The position numbers were made by a program, and so were the translations under genes. Shown piece after piece: positions 20,252 to 29,762 of a DNA stretch of 64,000 nucleotides. The stretch is taken from assembly GCF_030160395.1 (NCBI RefSeq), contig NZ_BSOG01000001.1, positions 152,117 through 216,116 on the forward strand, read 5' to 3'. Below the pieces are notes generated by a model, which ran no database searches, had not been told where the DNA came from, and worked only from the letters and a program-made list of their open reading frames with translations. This DNA is from Chitinimonas prasina. Its GTDB lineage: Bacteria; Pseudomonadota; Gammaproteobacteria; Burkholderiales; Chitinimonadaceae. Within the stretch, counting starts at the first letter, position 1, and each line of letters begins with the position of its first letter.

Positions 20252-21031
20252 ATGTTTAACTTCCTCAGTCGCAAACCCGAGCATGACCCGCTGGCCAACC
20301 CAGCCTGGCCGGAGTTAGGCCGGCAGATGCCTTTGCTGCAAGGCCTCAGCACAGAGGAGTGGCAAAGGCTGGAAGACCGCATGCGGCACTTCCTGAGCCA
20401 CAAGGCCATCAGTGGGGCGCATGGCTTTGCGCTGAGCCAGAACCGTTTGCTGACCATCGCGGCGCAGGCCAGCCTGCCCATCATCAATCTCGACGATACG
20501 GCCTACCAGGGCTGGCACGACGTGGTGATCTACCCCGGCGCCTTTGTCAGCCGCGAGGCCTGGCGCGATGAGCAGGGTCTGATGCATGAGGGGGCGCAGA
20601 ATGTGTCGGGCATGGCGCGTAGCGATGGCCCCATCCTGCTTTCCTGGCCCGATAGCCGCCAGGGGCCGGCACTGGATGGCCGCAATGTGGTGATACACGA
20701 GTGTGCCCACAAGCTCGACATGCTCAATGGCCGCGCCGATGGTTTTCCGCCCTTGCATGCCGGCATGGTGCAGGCCGATTGGAGCCGTGCCTTCGAGCGG
20801 GGCTATCAGGATTTTCGCCGCAGGGTGGACTACGGCGAGCCGGTACGTATCGACCCGTATGGCGCGACCAATCCGGCCGAGTTCTTTGCCGTGCTATCCG
20901 AATACTTCTTTGAGTTGCCGCACCTGCTGCATGCCGAGTACCCGGCCATCTACGAGCAATTGCGCCAGTTCTACCGACAGGACCCTGGCATGCGCCTGCC
21001 GGTACTAGGCCTGGATGAGAACGACTGGTAG
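20252..21031 (+). CDS. mtfA: MtfA-family (M90) zinc metallopeptidase
   Basis: A 259-residue cytosolic protein of the MtfA/YeeI family. The zinc motif HECAHKLDMLNG (HExxH plus a downstream Asp/Asn) lies near residue 155, and the third ligand region FFAVLSEYFFE near 215. The N-terminal WQRLEDRMRHFLSHKAISGAHG and the VVIYPGAFV strand are also family features. In E. coli MtfA binds the glucose repressor Mlc and has aminopeptidase activity. No Mlc or ptsG gene is visible here, so a role in sugar signalling is not supported by context. The ATG at 20252 begins the family's usual N terminus. Confidence 0.88.
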   Translation: MFNFLSRKPEHDPLANPAWPELGRQMPLLQGLSTEEWQRLEDRMRHFLSHKAISGAHGFALSQNRLLTIAAQASLPIINLDDTAYQGWHDVVIYPGAFVSREAWRDEQGLMHEGAQNVSGMARSDGPILLSWPDSRQGPALDGRNVVIHECAHKLDMLNGRADGFPPLHAGMVQADWSRAFERGYQDFRRRVDYGEPVRIDPYGATNPAEFFAVLSEYFFELPHLLHAEYPAIYEQLRQFYRQDPGMRLPVLGLDENDW

Positions 21032-21065
21032 GCGAACCGGCCAAGCACGCCTGGGCGTAGCCTGA

Positions 21066-21575
21066 TCAACCCGGGGCCTTGGCCTGGCTGGTGCCCTGCT
21101 TCATGGCTTCGCGCTGCTCGGCATAATCCAGCCGGTGCTGACGTCTGAGCTGGGCCTCGCTATAGCGCCGACGGGCTTCGGCACTATCCAGTGCCAGCGG
21201 TGGCACTGCAACGGGCTTACCGTCGTCGTCTACCGCCACCATGGTAAAGAAACAGCTGTTGGTATGGCGTACGCTGCCCTGGCGCACATGCTCGGCCACT
21301 ACCTTGATGCCGATTTCCATGGAGCTGCGGCCGGTGTAGTTGACGCTGGCCAGAAAGGTGACCAACTCGCCCACATGGATGGGCTGGGCAAAGGTGACCT
21401 GATCCACCGACAGCGTCACCACATAGCTGCCGGCATAGCGGCTGGCGCAGGCATAGGCCACCTGATCAAGCAGTTTGAGTATGGCGCCACCATGGACGTT
21501 GCCCGAGAAATTGGCCATGTCCGGTGTCATCAGCACCGTCATGCTCAATTCATTGGGGCGCATGGCGTCGCTCAT
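21066..21575 (-). CDS. Acyl-CoA thioesterase, YciA-type hotdog fold
   Basis: A 169-residue hotdog thioesterase with the typical MANFSGNVHGGAILKLLDQVAY segment (catalytic Asn/His and Asp region), then CASRYAGSYVVTLSVDQV and GELVTFLASVNYTGRSSMEIG. The C-terminal ~30 residues form a helical extension. Members hydrolyse medium- and long-chain acyl-CoAs. The ATG overlaps the stop of the CheC-like gene (ATGA), so it is coupled to the CheY/CheC pair, an unusual partner for a thioesterase. The family is firm; its link to chemotaxis signalling is unexplained. Confidence 0.88.
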   Translation of the reverse strand: MSDAMRPNELSMTVLMTPDMANFSGNVHGGAILKLLDQVAYACASRYAGSYVVTLSVDQVTFAQPIHVGELVTFLASVNYTGRSSMEIGIKVVAEHVRQGSVRHTNSCFFTMVAVDDDGKPVAVPPLALDSAEARRRYSEAQLRRQHRLDYAEQREAMKQGTSQAKAPG

Positions 21576-22204
21576 CCGTGATTGACCGCCGCCCCCAGGT
21601 GCCCCAGGAACCGGTCGACCCCGTTGCGCAAGCCATCCAGCGAGGAGACACCCAGCAAGAACGCCAGATAGCCTTCAATGCGTTTGGTTTCGAGCAGAAA
21701 CTGTATGTGCAGGAACAGTACCTGGCATTCCGGCTCGGCCCCCCGCTGCAGCAGCACATCTACCCCCTTACCGCTGCAAAGGCTGGGGAGCGAGTAATCG
21801 AAATCCTCGGCCATGATATCGGCCAGGGCAGAGAGGCAGGCGGTCAGCAGTACATTGCCTACCTCGGCCAGAGCATCTTTGGTCAGCGCTTCGACATCCA
21901 CCGGCTGCTTCAGCGAATTGAGCATCAGGCGGACCACTTCTTCGCCATCGTCGTCGGCAAACATCAGCAGGGCATCGCCATCAAAGCTGCCGGCAAAATG
22001 CTGAGCCACGGCATCCACATGGCGCCACTGCGCCCAACCTATACGGTCATTCAATTCAGCTAGCCGGCAAAACCGCATGGCCGGCACCGACAGGCTGACC
22101 TCTTCGCCCACCAATCCACTCATGGCAGCCGCAGCTCGCCCTACGCTGATATTAAAAATCTCGCATAGCGCATCATGCTGCAGCGGGCTGAGGTAGTTGT
22201 TCAT
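21572..22204 (-). CDS. CheC-like CheY-P phosphatase
   Basis: A 210-residue protein with the duplicated CheC active-site helix. The first copy is ALCEIFNISVGRAAAAMS (Glu and Asn) and the second is DALAEVGNVLLTACLSALA (Glu and Asn). In CheC/FliY/CheX these Glu-Asn pairs dephosphorylate CheY-P. The gene overlaps both neighbours by four bases: the upstream CheY-like regulator and the downstream thioesterase. This suggests a compact module of a receiver and its own phosphatase. No other chemotaxis genes are nearby. Confidence 0.85.
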   Translation of the reverse strand: MNNYLSPLQHDALCEIFNISVGRAAAAMSGLVGEEVSLSVPAMRFCRLAELNDRIGWAQWRHVDAVAQHFAGSFDGDALLMFADDDGEEVVRLMLNSLKQPVDVEALTKDALAEVGNVLLTACLSALADIMAEDFDYSLPSLCSGKGVDVLLQRGAEPECQVLFLHIQFLLETKRIEGYLAFLLGVSSLDGLRNGVDRFLGHLGAAVNHG

Positions 22205-22566
22205 TCGCCCTCCACCAACTCCAGCAAACGGGTAATGGTGGCTTCGGTCACCGGTTTCTGCAGAAAGTGCATGCCCAGGGTCTCGGCCCGCTGCCGCACA
22301 CTGCTCTGCACATTGGCCGTCAGCACCACCACGTGGATACCCGGCCGTATCTGCAGGATGCGTTCACCAGCAGCCAGGCCGGACATGCCGGGCATATTCA
22401 CATCCAGCGTCACCAGCTCTATGGGCTCACGCTCAGCCACCGCGATGGCCTCGTCGCCATTGGCTGCTTCAAAGAAAACCCAGCCAGGGCGCATCTCCTC
22501 CAGATAGGCGCGCGCCAGCATGCGCGACACGCGGCTATCGTCGACAATCAGTACCGGCTTGCTCAT
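22201..22566 (-). CDS. Single-domain CheY-like response regulator
   Basis: A 121-residue stand-alone receiver. The acidic pair is in VDDSRVSR, the phospho-acceptor Asp is in LVTLDVNMPGMSG (about 55), the switch Thr is in VVLTANVQ, and the conserved Lys is in FLQKPV. There is no output domain. Its stop overlaps the CheC-like start (ATGA). The likely role is a phosphorylation-dependent switch whose lifetime is set by the adjacent phosphatase. Confidence 0.92.
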   Translation of the reverse strand: MSKPVLIVDDSRVSRMLARAYLEEMRPGWVFFEAANGDEAIAVAEREPIELVTLDVNMPGMSGLAAGERILQIRPGIHVVVLTANVQSSVRQRAETLGMHFLQKPVTEATITRLLELVEGE

Positions 22567-22722
22567 GGGCAGACACTTTCTGATAGGGCAACAATTGCGA
22601 TACTTGCATCATAGTGCATACACCATAGCAAGCCAGCAAGACCGGCCGGAACCATTTAATACTGCCAATTGTCGGCAAACACACTAAACCTCAATAACGG
22701 GAATTACGGATCGCACACCACC

Positions 22723-23490
22723 ATGCGTCGCCTTGCCGCGTTATTGCTTCTCTGGCTTACCCTGGCATCAGCCCAGGCGCGTGAACAATTCACCGTCTGC
22801 TTCGATGACTGGGCGCCCTATGCTGCCTATACCCCGGAGCGGGGCCACTACGGCATCACGGTGGCATTGATGCGAGAGATATTCAACGACATGGGCCTAA
22901 GCCTCAAGCTGCAATCGGCCACCCAGAGCCGCTGTGTGGCAGCAGCCCATGCAGGCCGCATCGACATCATGCTGTTTGGCGACAAGGAAGCTCTGCCCGC
23001 CCACTGGCTGGCCACCAATATTCCCACCGAGTTCTGGCTAGTGGGTGCCTGGGTGCCGCAGCAATCACCCCTGCAGCGCTATGAGCAGTTGGCACAGTTC
23101 AACGGCCTGCGGGTCGCCATGGTGACCGACTATATCTACCCTGCGCCCATACATGGCTACCTCGGCTGGCACAGTGTCATGGTGGGGGACGCCATAGATG
23201 GGGTACGCCAGCTGGCTGCGCGCCGGGTAGACGTCATGTTCGACGACCTGATCTGGATGCGCCAGGTTGCCAAAAGCAAGAAGCTGAAGATACGGATGTT
23301 GCCGCCGCTGATTGCCGCACAACCGCAGCAGCATTTTTACAAACCCCACCTGGCCCCCTTGTTCGAGCGCTATGAACAAGAGGTACAGGCCCGTATCAAA
23401 CGCGGCGAGCTGGATGCAAGCTATCGCGCAGAACTGGGCATCAGCTACGACGCGCTGCGCCGGGGTGACTACGCTGGCGCAATACAATAG
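22723..23490 (+). CDS. Periplasmic solute-binding protein (SBP_bac_3-like)
   Basis: A 255-residue protein with a signal peptide ([19 protein letters not shown]). The mature region follows the family-3 binding fold: [14 protein letters not shown] start, a [12 protein letters not shown] helix, GRIDIMLFG, then [11 protein letters not shown]. Stand-alone proteins of this class without permease genes are common in betaproteobacteria and may bind amino acids or act as sensors. The ATG at 22723 begins the signal peptide. It is divergent from the CheY/CheC operon and followed after 71 bases by fumC. Ligand unknown. Confidence 0.8.
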   Translation: MRRLAALLLLWLTLASAQAREQFTVCFDDWAPYAAYTPERGHYGITVALMREIFNDMGLSLKLQSATQSRCVAAAHAGRIDIMLFGDKEALPAHWLATNIPTEFWLVGAWVPQQSPLQRYEQLAQFNGLRVAMVTDYIYPAPIHGYLGWHSVMVGDAIDGVRQLAARRVDVMFDDLIWMRQVAKSKKLKIRMLPPLIAAQPQQHFYKPHLAPLFERYEQEVQARIKRGELDASYRAELGISYDALRRGDYAGAIQ

Positions 23491-23561
23491 AATTATTCTC
23501 ATCTAGCCCTACACCCCTAACTGGGTGGGGCTTCTCGCGTACGCTTTCAGGACAATCCCGC

Positions 23562-24965
<1,404 letters not shown>

Positions 24966-25050
24966 GCGCCTGTGGTGGACTCCAGCCATCACTGGGTGAC
25001 GATGAGCTAAGCTGGGCCTGTACTCGGTAGTTTATGACTACCCCGGTATC

Positions 25051-26154
25051 ATGCCCGGCATGCCTACCCTAGACAGCCTACGCCACCAGGCCCAGTTGGC
25101 CTTTATCGCCAGCGGCCAGGATATTGAACTCGGCCATCCCGGCCTCTGCCCACGCAACCCGACCCAGCTGGCAGCACTGGTGCCCGGCGATGACGGGGTG
25201 CTGGCTACGCTATCGTCTGGCCTTACCGCCTGGGTGCATCACCTAGAGCAGGGTGGCGTGGCCTATGCCATCAAGAAAGCCCGGCCGCAATGCCTGGTGC
25301 AAAACCTGGACGGCCAGACTTCGTTCCTGAATGAGCTGCAGCGGCGGCGTGACATTGCCGAAATCCAGGCCCGCCACGGCGGCTTTGCCGGCATGGTACC
25401 AACGCTGTATGGCTCGCTGGCCCATGGCATCATCGTTTCGCCGTGGATAGAGGGCGGCACGGTGCAGCAGTGGGACGAACGCAGGCTGCTGCAGTTGTTC
25501 GACAGCGGTGCCGAGCTGCTACGCCATGGCCTGTTTGAATGGGACTACTGCCCAGGCAATCTGCTGGATGACGGCCGACAGCTTTGGCTGTTCGACTTTG
25601 GCTATATGTACCGGTTTGATCCCCTGCGCCAGTTCAATTCGGCCGGCATGGGCAACGATGTGCCCCAGCACCACCTGGCCGAGCGCTTCGAGACCCGCAA
25701 CTACTTTGCCTGGTTGCTGCAACTGGAACAGACCCAGGGGCAGGATGCCACCCTGGCGGCATTCCGGCTGGAGAAGGAAATTGCGCTGGAATGCTATCTA
25801 CGGCTGCGCGCGGACTTGAACGCAGCAGGCGCTACGCTGGATGTGCGCGACTGGCTGGATGCCATCATCAAGCACTGGCGCCAGGCGCTCAAAGGCGAGC
25901 TGGAGGCGCTGTACTGGCAAGAAGGCTGGCGTTCGCACCGGCTGGACCTGGATGACGATCTACGCGGCCAGACCTGCACCCCCCGTACCCTGGCCCGATG
26001 CGACTGGCTGTTGGATGCTGTCACCCAGCACCATGACACCCTGCGTGCCTGCGGTGCGCTGACGGACGAAGCAGTCTCATCGGATCGCCGCACGCTGCTG
26101 GCGCACTACCGACAATTGCGCGAGCAGGCCGAAGAGCTCCAGATCACCACCTAA
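25051..26154 (+). CDS. Protein-kinase-fold phosphotransferase-like protein
   Basis: A 367-residue cytosolic protein. The middle shows a kinase-like pattern: a lysine in VAYAIKKARP (ATP-binding strand, ~75), then WDYCPGNLL with Asp and Asn as catalytic-loop residues (~170), followed by WLFDFGYMYRF carrying the DFG metal-binding Asp. This resembles aminoglycoside-phosphotransferase or lipopolysaccharide-kinase relatives rather than Hanks kinases. The C-terminal 150 residues are helical. I do not recognise a named family or the acceptor substrate. The gene stands alone between fumC and a convergent small membrane gene. Confidence 0.65.
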   Translation: MPGMPTLDSLRHQAQLAFIASGQDIELGHPGLCPRNPTQLAALVPGDDGVLATLSSGLTAWVHHLEQGGVAYAIKKARPQCLVQNLDGQTSFLNELQRRRDIAEIQARHGGFAGMVPTLYGSLAHGIIVSPWIEGGTVQQWDERRLLQLFDSGAELLRHGLFEWDYCPGNLLDDGRQLWLFDFGYMYRFDPLRQFNSAGMGNDVPQHHLAERFETRNYFAWLLQLEQTQGQDATLAAFRLEKEIALECYLRLRADLNAAGATLDVRDWLDAIIKHWRQALKGELEALYWQEGWRSHRLDLDDDLRGQTCTPRTLARCDWLLDAVTQHHDTLRACGALTDEAVSSDRRTLLAHYRQLREQAEELQITT

Positions 26155-26174
26155 CCCCTGGCCGCAAAACAAAA

Positions 26175-26200
26175 CAGCCCGTGAGGGAACTCACGGGCTG
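26175..26200 (-). terminator. Strong intrinsic terminator, minus strand
   Basis: A perfect 11-bp stem, CAGCCCGTGAG / CTCACGGGCTG, with a four-base loop. Read on the minus strand it is followed by TTTTGTTTT, fitting termination of the small membrane gene at 26269. On the plus strand it also lies just after the kinase-like gene but lacks a T tract there. Confidence 0.85.
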
Positions 26201-26268
26201 CTCAGTGGGCTGGCGGCAAGCATCGAGTTCTGCCGCCCGGCCCCGGTGGGGAAACTATCGCTAGTGGC

Positions 26269-26433
26269 TCAAGCATGGCGAGCCGCCTTGGCGGTCTGCG
26301 CCACTTGCTGCTGCGCGGCATCCTGCTGGGTTGCAGGCTGGCGCAGATCGGACACGATGGCGACACTGAACAAGGCCAGCAGACCCAGAATCAGGCCGGA
26401 CTGGAACAGGTCGTTCAATTGGTTGCGTTGCAT
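26269..26433 (-). CDS. Small single-TM membrane protein, 54 aa
   Basis: A 54-residue protein with one hydrophobic helix (SGLILGLLALFSVAIV, residues ~12-27) followed by a Gln/Ala-rich tail. The ATG at 26433 has a clear AGGAG, and a strong terminator follows on the same strand, so the gene is probably real despite its size. A longer frame upstream lacks support. No function can be assigned. Small membrane proteins of this kind often modulate larger membrane partners. Confidence 0.65.
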   Translation of the reverse strand: MQRNQLNDLFQSGLILGLLALFSVAIVSDLRQPATQQDAAQQQVAQTAKAARHA

Positions 26434-26761
26434 GGTATGACTCCTGGTTGGTTTATCTGGCAGGCCCCAGCCCGCCTTGCATGGTTGGCATAGTGGCTGA
26501 GTGCCCGGCAAGTCGCGACCGGCTTGCGACCAAGTGCAGCTAGACAGGCGCGAATGACGTACAGTGCCGACGAAATGTCTGGCGCCCCCCGGAAAATCCG
26601 CCATCAGCAACGCCCAATGACGAAGTCATAACCAAGCCAGGCAAATCAAATACTTAGAACACCCCAGTGGGCGTACCAACCGGTGCAGAACAAGCTTGCC
26701 AGCCTCTACATAGACAGGGATGATGCGCGGCTCGTTTGTTTATTCACCTGCTCGCTCCGCC
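26434..26761. other. Intergenic region between divergent genes
   Basis: About 330 bases presumably carrying promoters for the small membrane gene and the DUF805 gene. I see no clear operator, RNA or repeat. Confidence 0.4.
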
Positions 26762-27982
26762 ATGTCCGACCACGTTCAACTCTCACTCAGCGGCCTGTTG
26801 CTGCCGGGCTATCAACACGCTACCGCCGTCGCCGCCCTTGCGCAGCTGCTCAAGGTCAGTGAGGAAAAAGCCCAGGCCATGCTGGCAGGCCAGCCCACGG
26901 TAATCAAAAAGGCCCTGCCCATTGCTGCCCTACCGCGCTATCAGCAGGTACTGGGAGAGATAGGCGTGGAAGTGCTACACGCCCCAGTGGTACAGGCACC
27001 TACCACGGCGCCCTTGAGCCTGGCACCTGTCGCGCCATTGGCGCCCGAGCCATCACCTGCGCCGGCAGTACCGCCCGTAGCGGCAGCGCCGGTGCCTGAG
27101 GTGGAAACCATCACCTGTCCCTCCTGCCAGTTTGTGCAGCCCAAGCGTACGCTCTGCCGTGAATGCGGCGCCGACATGCCACGGATGATGGCTGCCGCGC
27201 GCGAACCCAAGCCCACGGCGCGCGATACCGCCGATGGCAACCCGTATCGGCGGCAGCCAGGCCGAACGGAGGAGCAGCAGGAAGAAACGCGTACCCCGGC
27301 TTTCTTCTCTTTCAGCTTTGAAGGCCGCCTCAACCGCCTGCGCTATATCGCCTACAGCACGGCCTTCCTGTTTCCCCTGGTGCTCGCCGCCATCCTGGGC
27401 GCTTTGGCATTGGGCTGGGTTGCCCTTGTTGCGATGGTCGTCCTGGTGCCGATATTCGGCCTGCGCTATATGGCATTGCGGCTGCACGATATCGGCCTCA
27501 GCGGCAAATGGCTGCTGCTGTTCCCGCTCAGCGGCCTGATGCTGATCACCGGCTCGCCCAAGGCGGCCATGGTGGTGTATGCCATCATCCTCATCGGCTC
27601 GTTAGCCTTATGGGTTGTTCCCGGCAATGCCGATACCAATGACTACGGCGCCCCCAATGAACCGAACGGCCCCTGGGTGATCGCAGGTGCCACAGTAGCC
27701 ATCTTGCTGACGATCTCCTCTGGGTTCAGCGGCTTTACCCGCAGCCCGTTCAAGGCCGGTGTGACGCCTGCCACAATAGAAGAGACTGCGGACGAAGTGA
27801 CGGCCGATTCCACGGACAGCCAGGAAGAATTGGCGCGCAAGATGGTGGATGCCGCAGCAGAGCAGAACAATCTCGAACTGAGCGAGGCAGACCGCGAGGC
27901 AGCCGTACAGGAAGTGCTCACGCGCATGCGCAATGCAGAAGCAGAAGCAGAAGCAGAAGCAGAAGCAGAAGCAGAAGAATAG
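26762..27982 (+). CDS. DUF805 membrane protein with zinc ribbon and (Ala-Glu) repeat tail
   Basis: A 406-residue protein. The N-terminal ~75 residues resemble a ribosomal-L7/L12-like or regulatory domain, followed by a Pro/Ala-rich linker. A zinc ribbon (CPSCQF ... CRECG, ~120-140) comes next, and then a DUF805 domain (~180-290) starting FSFEGRLNRLRYI with the diagnostic RLHDIGLSGKWLLL. A further membrane helix follows near 305. The C terminus is acidic and ends in seven Ala-Glu pairs encoded by GCAGAA repeats. DUF805 proteins are inner-membrane proteins of unknown role. The ATG at 26762 is preferred; one 42 bases upstream also exists. The Ala-Glu tail may vary in length between strains. Confidence 0.85.
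   Translation: MSDHVQLSLSGLLLPGYQHATAVAALAQLLKVSEEKAQAMLAGQPTVIKKALPIAALPRYQQVLGEIGVEVLHAPVVQAPTTAPLSLAPVAPLAPEPSPAPAVPPVAAAPVPEVETITCPSCQFVQPKRTLCRECGADMPRMMAAAREPKPTARDTADGNPYRRQPGRTEEQQEETRTPAFFSFSFEGRLNRLRYIAYSTAFLFPLVLAAILGALALGWVALVAMVVLVPIFGLRYMALRLHDIGLSGKWLLLFPLSGLMLITGSPKAAMVVYAIILIGSLALWVVPGNADTNDYGAPNEPNGPWVIAGATVAILLTISSGFSGFTRSPFKAGVTPATIEETADEVTADSTDSQEELARKMVDAAAEQNNLELSEADREAAVQEVLTRMRNAEAEAEAEAEAEAEE
27935..27976 (+). repeat. Hexanucleotide tandem repeat (GCAGAA)x7
   Basis: Seven perfect 6-bp units inside the end of the DUF805 gene, in frame, encoding an alternating Ala-Glu tail just before the stop. Unit changes would alter tail length without shifting the frame. Confidence 0.97.
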
Positions 27983-28075
27983 GTACCTCGCCCTGCTTTA
28001 TTAGCGCTTCCTTCATCAGGCCACAATATTTGCCCGCCACACTGTCACCATTCGCAATCTGCAAGGTGATCTGGC

Positions 28076-29191
28076 ATGCGCACTCCTCTACTGCTGGCCG
28101 GCGTGATACTGGCCCTGATACACCTGCAGCCCATGGCTGCAGGTAACCCCATCCATATATTGCAGGTAACCGACCTGTCCGGCCCCAATGGCGACACCGG
28201 CCGCGACTTTGTCACCGGCGCCCAGGTTTACCTGGACCAACTGAATGCCAAAGGCGGTATCGCTGGACGTGAGGTCAAGCTGGTGGTGGAAGACGACAAG
28301 GGAGAACAGGCCAATACCGTGGCGCTCAGCCGCAAGGGCGTGGCCCAGTATGCGCCTGCCGCCCTGTTCGGCTATTTTGGTGCCGACAACGTCAAGGCCG
28401 TGCTGGCCGACCGCAGCATTGCCAGCCAGGGCATACCTATGGTTGCCCCCTATGTGGGCATCAATCTGCCCTCAGCCAACCCGGTCTATTACCTGCGTGC
28501 CAGTTCTGCCGACGAGCTGGCCAAGATCAGCCGCATTGCCACCAGCTCGGGCCTGAACCGGATTGCCCTGGTGACTGGCGACGATGCCCTGGGCCGAGCT
28601 GCCGGCGTGGAAATTATTCAGCAGTTGCAAGGCAGCAAGACCCAGCTGGTGGGGCGGGTCAGGCTGGCCAGCAACAGCCTGGAGGTAGACAGCGCGGCCG
28701 ATACGCTGGCGAGCATCAATCCACAGGCCATCATCCTGGCCGCGCCCACCATTGCCTCGGCTGCCTTTGTGCAGGCCTACCAGCAGCGCCGCCCAGGTAC
28801 CGCTTTCTACGCCCTGAGCTGGATCAATCCGCAGACCTTGCAGGAGTTCCTGGGGCCAGAGGCGGCTCGCTGGGTAGCCATCAGCGCCCTGGTGCCCTCA
28901 CCCTACAATCCGACCTCCGCCGTGGCACGCGAGTTTGTCGGCACCCTCAAGAAATACCGCGACGAGCCGCCCAGCTATGCCTCCATGGAAGGCTATATGG
29001 CGGCACGCATGCTGGTGGATGCCTTGCGCAAGAGCGGTGGCGATGCCAGCCCGTTCAAGCTGCACCAGAGCCTGGCCAGCTACCGTAGCGATATGGGGGG
29101 AGTGCGATTACAACTGGACAGCACCCGTCGACGGGCGCTGAGCCTGGTGGATCTGGCGGTATTTACCAGCGGCGGGCGGCTGGTCAATTAA
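28076..29191 (+). CDS. Branched-chain-amino-acid-type (family 6) substrate-binding protein
   Basis: A 371-residue periplasmic binding protein of the LivJ/Peripla_BP_6 type with a signal peptide ending near MAAG (residue ~23). The sequence shows the typical QVTDLSGPNGDTGRDFVTGAQVYLDQLNAKGGIAGREV start, the GYFGADNVKAVL and VAPYVGINLPS segments and a C-terminal MEGYMAARMLVDALR. No Liv permease or ATPase genes are adjacent, so it may serve a distant transporter or act as a stand-alone sensor. Ligand unknown. Confidence 0.88.
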   Translation: MRTPLLLAGVILALIHLQPMAAGNPIHILQVTDLSGPNGDTGRDFVTGAQVYLDQLNAKGGIAGREVKLVVEDDKGEQANTVALSRKGVAQYAPAALFGYFGADNVKAVLADRSIASQGIPMVAPYVGINLPSANPVYYLRASSADELAKISRIATSSGLNRIALVTGDDALGRAAGVEIIQQLQGSKTQLVGRVRLASNSLEVDSAADTLASINPQAIILAAPTIASAAFVQAYQQRRPGTAFYALSWINPQTLQEFLGPEAARWVAISALVPSPYNPTSAVAREFVGTLKKYRDEPPSYASMEGYMAARMLVDALRKSGGDASPFKLHQSLASYRSDMGGVRLQLDSTRRRALSLVDLAVFTSGGRLVN

Positions 29192-29378
29192 GCGCGCTGA
29201 CAAAAACTTCTGCCGTTGTGGTGCAAGCTAGCCGCACCCACATACTGCAAAGTGATGTCGAGCGCCAGCGAGGTTCTCTCCACGCACCGTGCAACGTGGA
29301 CTTCCGTCGCCGAGCGAGGGCGGAGGGTGTGGATTAAATCAGCGGAGAGCCTACTGTATCAGGCTGCTTTAACGCATA

Positions 29379-29399
29379 GCGCCAGGGTTTCCCTGGCGC
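29379..29399. other. Perfect hairpin in the 29192-29448 intergenic region
   Basis: GCGCCAGGG (29379-29387) and CCCTGGCGC (29391-29399) form a 9-bp perfect stem with a three-base loop. No T tract follows on either strand. It lies between convergent genes and may be a factor-dependent terminator or RNA stabiliser. Confidence 0.55.
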
Positions 29400-29448
29400 C
29401 CGCACAGCCCGACATCAACAGTCAATGACTTAAGTTCATAACAGGCTC

Positions 29449-29682
29449 TCAGTCCCAATTCAATGTTTCTGACTCATTGCGGCCGCGCGCCAGCCAGGGT
29501 GGCGGCTCGCCACGGGCGGCCCAGTAGGCCGTCAGTCTTTGCCATACGGCCTCCTTCTGGGCATCCGTCATGGCCACCCATTGCGCCACCTCGATAAAGC
29601 TGCGGCCGCAACCCATGCAGGTTTCGTCCCCCAGGGCGGTAGAACAACGTGCCACACAGGGCGAATCGGGACGAGCGGACAT
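29449..29682 (-). CDS. DUF1289 small cysteine-rich protein
   Basis: A 77-residue protein with the DUF1289 pattern: SPCVARC, then CMGCGRSFIEVAQW, then MTDAQKEAVWQRL. The four cysteines probably bind zinc or an Fe-S centre. Members (YdhL-like) are small, widespread in proteobacteria and have no established function. ATG 29682 begins the conserved region; a longer frame to 29793 runs back over the start of the neighbouring intergenic and is unlikely. It sits 80 bases downstream of the TonB receptor gene, in the same orientation. Confidence 0.85.
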   Translation of the reverse strand: MSARPDSPCVARCSTALGDETCMGCGRSFIEVAQWVAMTDAQKEAVWQRLTAYWAARGEPPPWLARGRNESETLNWD

Positions 29683-29762
29683 CAGTGGACCTGGGTAGTA
29701 AGCATGGCAGCCGCATTCTACCCCATGCCCTCTCCGGCCTGCAGACCTAAACAGTTTTCCGA

